6,180 nt of DNA, from NCBI GenBank assembly GCA_003555415.1, contig PWHX01000144.1:1-6180 (forward strand), written 5' to 3'. The DNA comes from Syntrophomonadaceae bacterium (lineage in GTDB: Bacteria > Bacillota > Dethiobacteria > SKNC01). The notes below the pieces were generated by a model. It did not search any database and was not told the DNA's origin. It saw nothing but the letters and a program-made list of their open reading frames with translations. A program made the position numbers and the translations under genes. Below, piece by piece: positions 4,922 to 6,180 of the stretch (position 1 is its first letter; the number at the start of each line of letters is the position of its first letter).

Positions 4922-6103
4922 TTAAGAAGAAACCGGGGGATTTGTTTCCCCTGAAGAAATCAGTGCATAGCGGGTTCCCATAGGCCCACATATTTCACAT
5001 ACAGTTACCGCAGCAAGCTCTATAGCAGTAATAATTACAGCCAGTTCAGGGAATCTTCCCTGCACCAGCATGAGAAGACCTATAGTAACCCCTGCCTTGG
5101 AGAACATGGCAAAACCTATATATTTTTGTACTATAATATCTGCATTGGCCAGCCTGGCTCCCAGAAATGAACCGCCAACCTTGCCCACACCCCGGGCTAC
5201 AATATATACAGCAGCAGGAACCCAGTTGGCCGCCAAAACATCCAGGTGTAAACTTGCCCCGGCCAGGGTAAAAAATATTATATAGATGGGTAATTCAACA
5301 TCCTCAAAATATTGAAAAATATGATGGGGGTAAAGATTGGTGACCACAAACCCGGTTACCATGTTGACCAGAAGTGGAGATAAATGTAAAGCGTTGGCGA
5401 TCCCACTGTTTAGTAAAGCAATTCCCAGCAGTACAACTACCGTTTGAGGCCGATTTTTTAAAAACCGTAAGATTAACAGTAATAATAATCCTGTTACGAC
5501 ACCCAACAACATTGAACTGAAAACTTCTATTAATGGCTCTAACGCAATATTTAAGCCAAATACGCTACCCTCTAATAAAATGCTTACTACGGCAGATACC
5601 ATACCAAAAAATATGATACATAAAGCATCATCCAGGGCTACCACCCCCAGCAAAGTGCTGGTAAAGTTCCCTTTAGCATTATATTCTCTTATAACTGCTA
5701 CGGGAGAAGCCGGGGCTGTGGCTGTGGCCATGGCTCCAAGAAGAAGTGAAACAGTTAAAGGCAGATTTAATATGTAATACATGACGCAAAAAACAATAAC
5801 CGAGGCTCCCACAATTTGTACCACAGTAATCCAGACAACAGAACTGGCAATCTTTCTTAATTTTTTTATTTCTAACTCGCTGCCAATCATTAAAGCAATC
5901 ATACCCAGGCCCATTATTTTTATGACCTCAAGTTCCTGATTCAAACTTTCGGGGATTATATTAAAAACCGAAGGACTCAATAGCAGACCCATTAAAACAT
6001 ACCCTACTACCATGGGCATTTTAATTCTCCGGGCCAGGCGGCCACCCAGTAATCCGAATAAAAGAATTATAGCTATCCCTAACGGTTGCTGATAAACTGT
6101 CAT
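4922..6103 (-). CDS. CPA2-family cation/proton antiporter, membrane domain only (Kef/NapA type)
   Basis: Integral inner-membrane protein of 393 residues with about 12 hydrophobic segments, of the sodium/hydrogen exchanger superfamily (CPA2), predicted to exchange Na+ or K+ for protons. Features seen: the N-terminal PMVVGYVLMGLLLSP segment (30-44), the ATATAPASP unwound-helix motif (126-134), and an Asp pair D158-D159 in ALDDAL. Later come FFTLAGASLHLD (277-288), basic residues R304 and K308 in a late helix, and SKAGVTIGLLML (335-346). The Asp pair is typical of NapA-like, often electrogenic Na+/H+ antiporters, whereas Kef K+ systems usually carry Gln-Asp. The C-terminus ends just after the membrane domain, with no TrkA/RCK nucleotide-binding domain. 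ATG at 6103 is chosen over GTG at 6118 because GAGGGAG lies 6 nt upstream of the ATG. Its stop is 111 bp before scfA; no clear terminator is seen between, but scfA has its own promoter. Ion specificity cannot be read from sequence. Confidence 0.9.
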   Translation of the reverse strand: MTVYQQPLGIAIILLFGLLGGRLARRIKMPMVVGYVLMGLLLSPSVFNIIPESLNQELEVIKIMGLGMIALMIGSELEIKKLRKIASSVVWITVVQIVGASVIVFCVMYYILNLPLTVSLLLGAMATATAPASPVAVIREYNAKGNFTSTLLGVVALDDALCIIFFGMVSAVVSILLEGSVFGLNIALEPLIEVFSSMLLGVVTGLLLLLILRFLKNRPQTVVVLLGIALLNSGIANALHLSPLLVNMVTGFVVTNLYPHHIFQYFEDVELPIYIIFFTLAGASLHLDVLAANWVPAAVYIVARGVGKVGGSFLGARLANADIIVQKYIGFAMFSKAGVTIGLLMLVQGRFPELAVIITAIELAAVTVCEICGPMGTRYALISSGETNPPVSS

Positions 6104-6180
6104 GTTGAACTCCCTCACAAGTTACAGTTTGATTGCTACTAATGTTATCTCAATACTTGATATAAAACTACAAACTACAA

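Noticed and set aside
4922..4955. GGGGA/TCCCC hairpin at the end of the antiporter gene as a possible terminator.
   Set aside because: The stem is only about 5 bp, lies within the last codons, and is not followed by a continuous T-run.
5070..5777. Two + strand open frames inside the antiporter gene.
   Set aside because: Both are antisense to a well-conserved membrane protein gene, lack ribosome binding sites, and have compositions that mirror complementary hydrophobic codons.

Overview
The window is a compact, AT-rich stretch of bacterial DNA with every recognisable gene on the minus strand. The best clue to the host is the pair scfA-scfB: a 54-residue peptide with six cysteines (the SCIFF, 'six cysteines in forty-five residues', type) and its radical SAM/SPASM maturase. 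This pair is a near-universal marker of Clostridia. Strong AGGAGG-like ribosome binding sites, AT-rich spacers and GTG/TTG start candidates fit the same group, so a Clostridia-class Firmicute is inferred. No finer assignment can be supported from sequence alone.

Reading in the direction of transcription (high to low coordinates): an integral-membrane CPA2-type cation/proton antiporter (4922-6103) comes first. A 111-bp spacer follows, holding a clear sigma-A-type promoter (TTGCCC, 17-bp spacer, TATAAT) whose -10 box lies in one arm of an inverted repeat. Then come scfA (4646-4810), an intrinsic-terminator-like hairpin that starts inside the scfA stop region, scfB (3246-4607), rarA/mgsA (1883-3220), yigZ (1284-1886, overlapping rarA by ATGA), and mnmA (123-1214). 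A second strong hairpin with a T-run closes the block at 85-112. Beyond it, an AT-rich promoter-like stretch leads to a good ribosome binding site and the first four codons (M-Y-C-P) of another minus-strand gene that leaves the window.

Functionally, scfA and scfB form a ranthipeptide (radical non-alpha thioether peptide) pathway: ScfB is expected to bind the ScfA leader through its N-terminal domain and install Cys-to-Thr type thioether crosslinks. The hairpin between them offers a simple way to make much more peptide than enzyme. The downstream genes are housekeeping: RarA acts at stalled replication forks, YigZ is an IMPACT-family protein, and MnmA 2-thiolates the tRNA wobble uridine. The spacing (25 bp, 4-bp overlap, 69 bp) suggests they can be read through from the scfA promoter. 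In many Firmicutes rarA is linked to cymR/rrf2, a cysteine desulfurase gene and mnmA. Here the regulator and desulfurase are missing and yigZ occupies that place. There is no gene-free stretch over 300 bases, and no RNA gene, mobile element or CRISPR array was seen.
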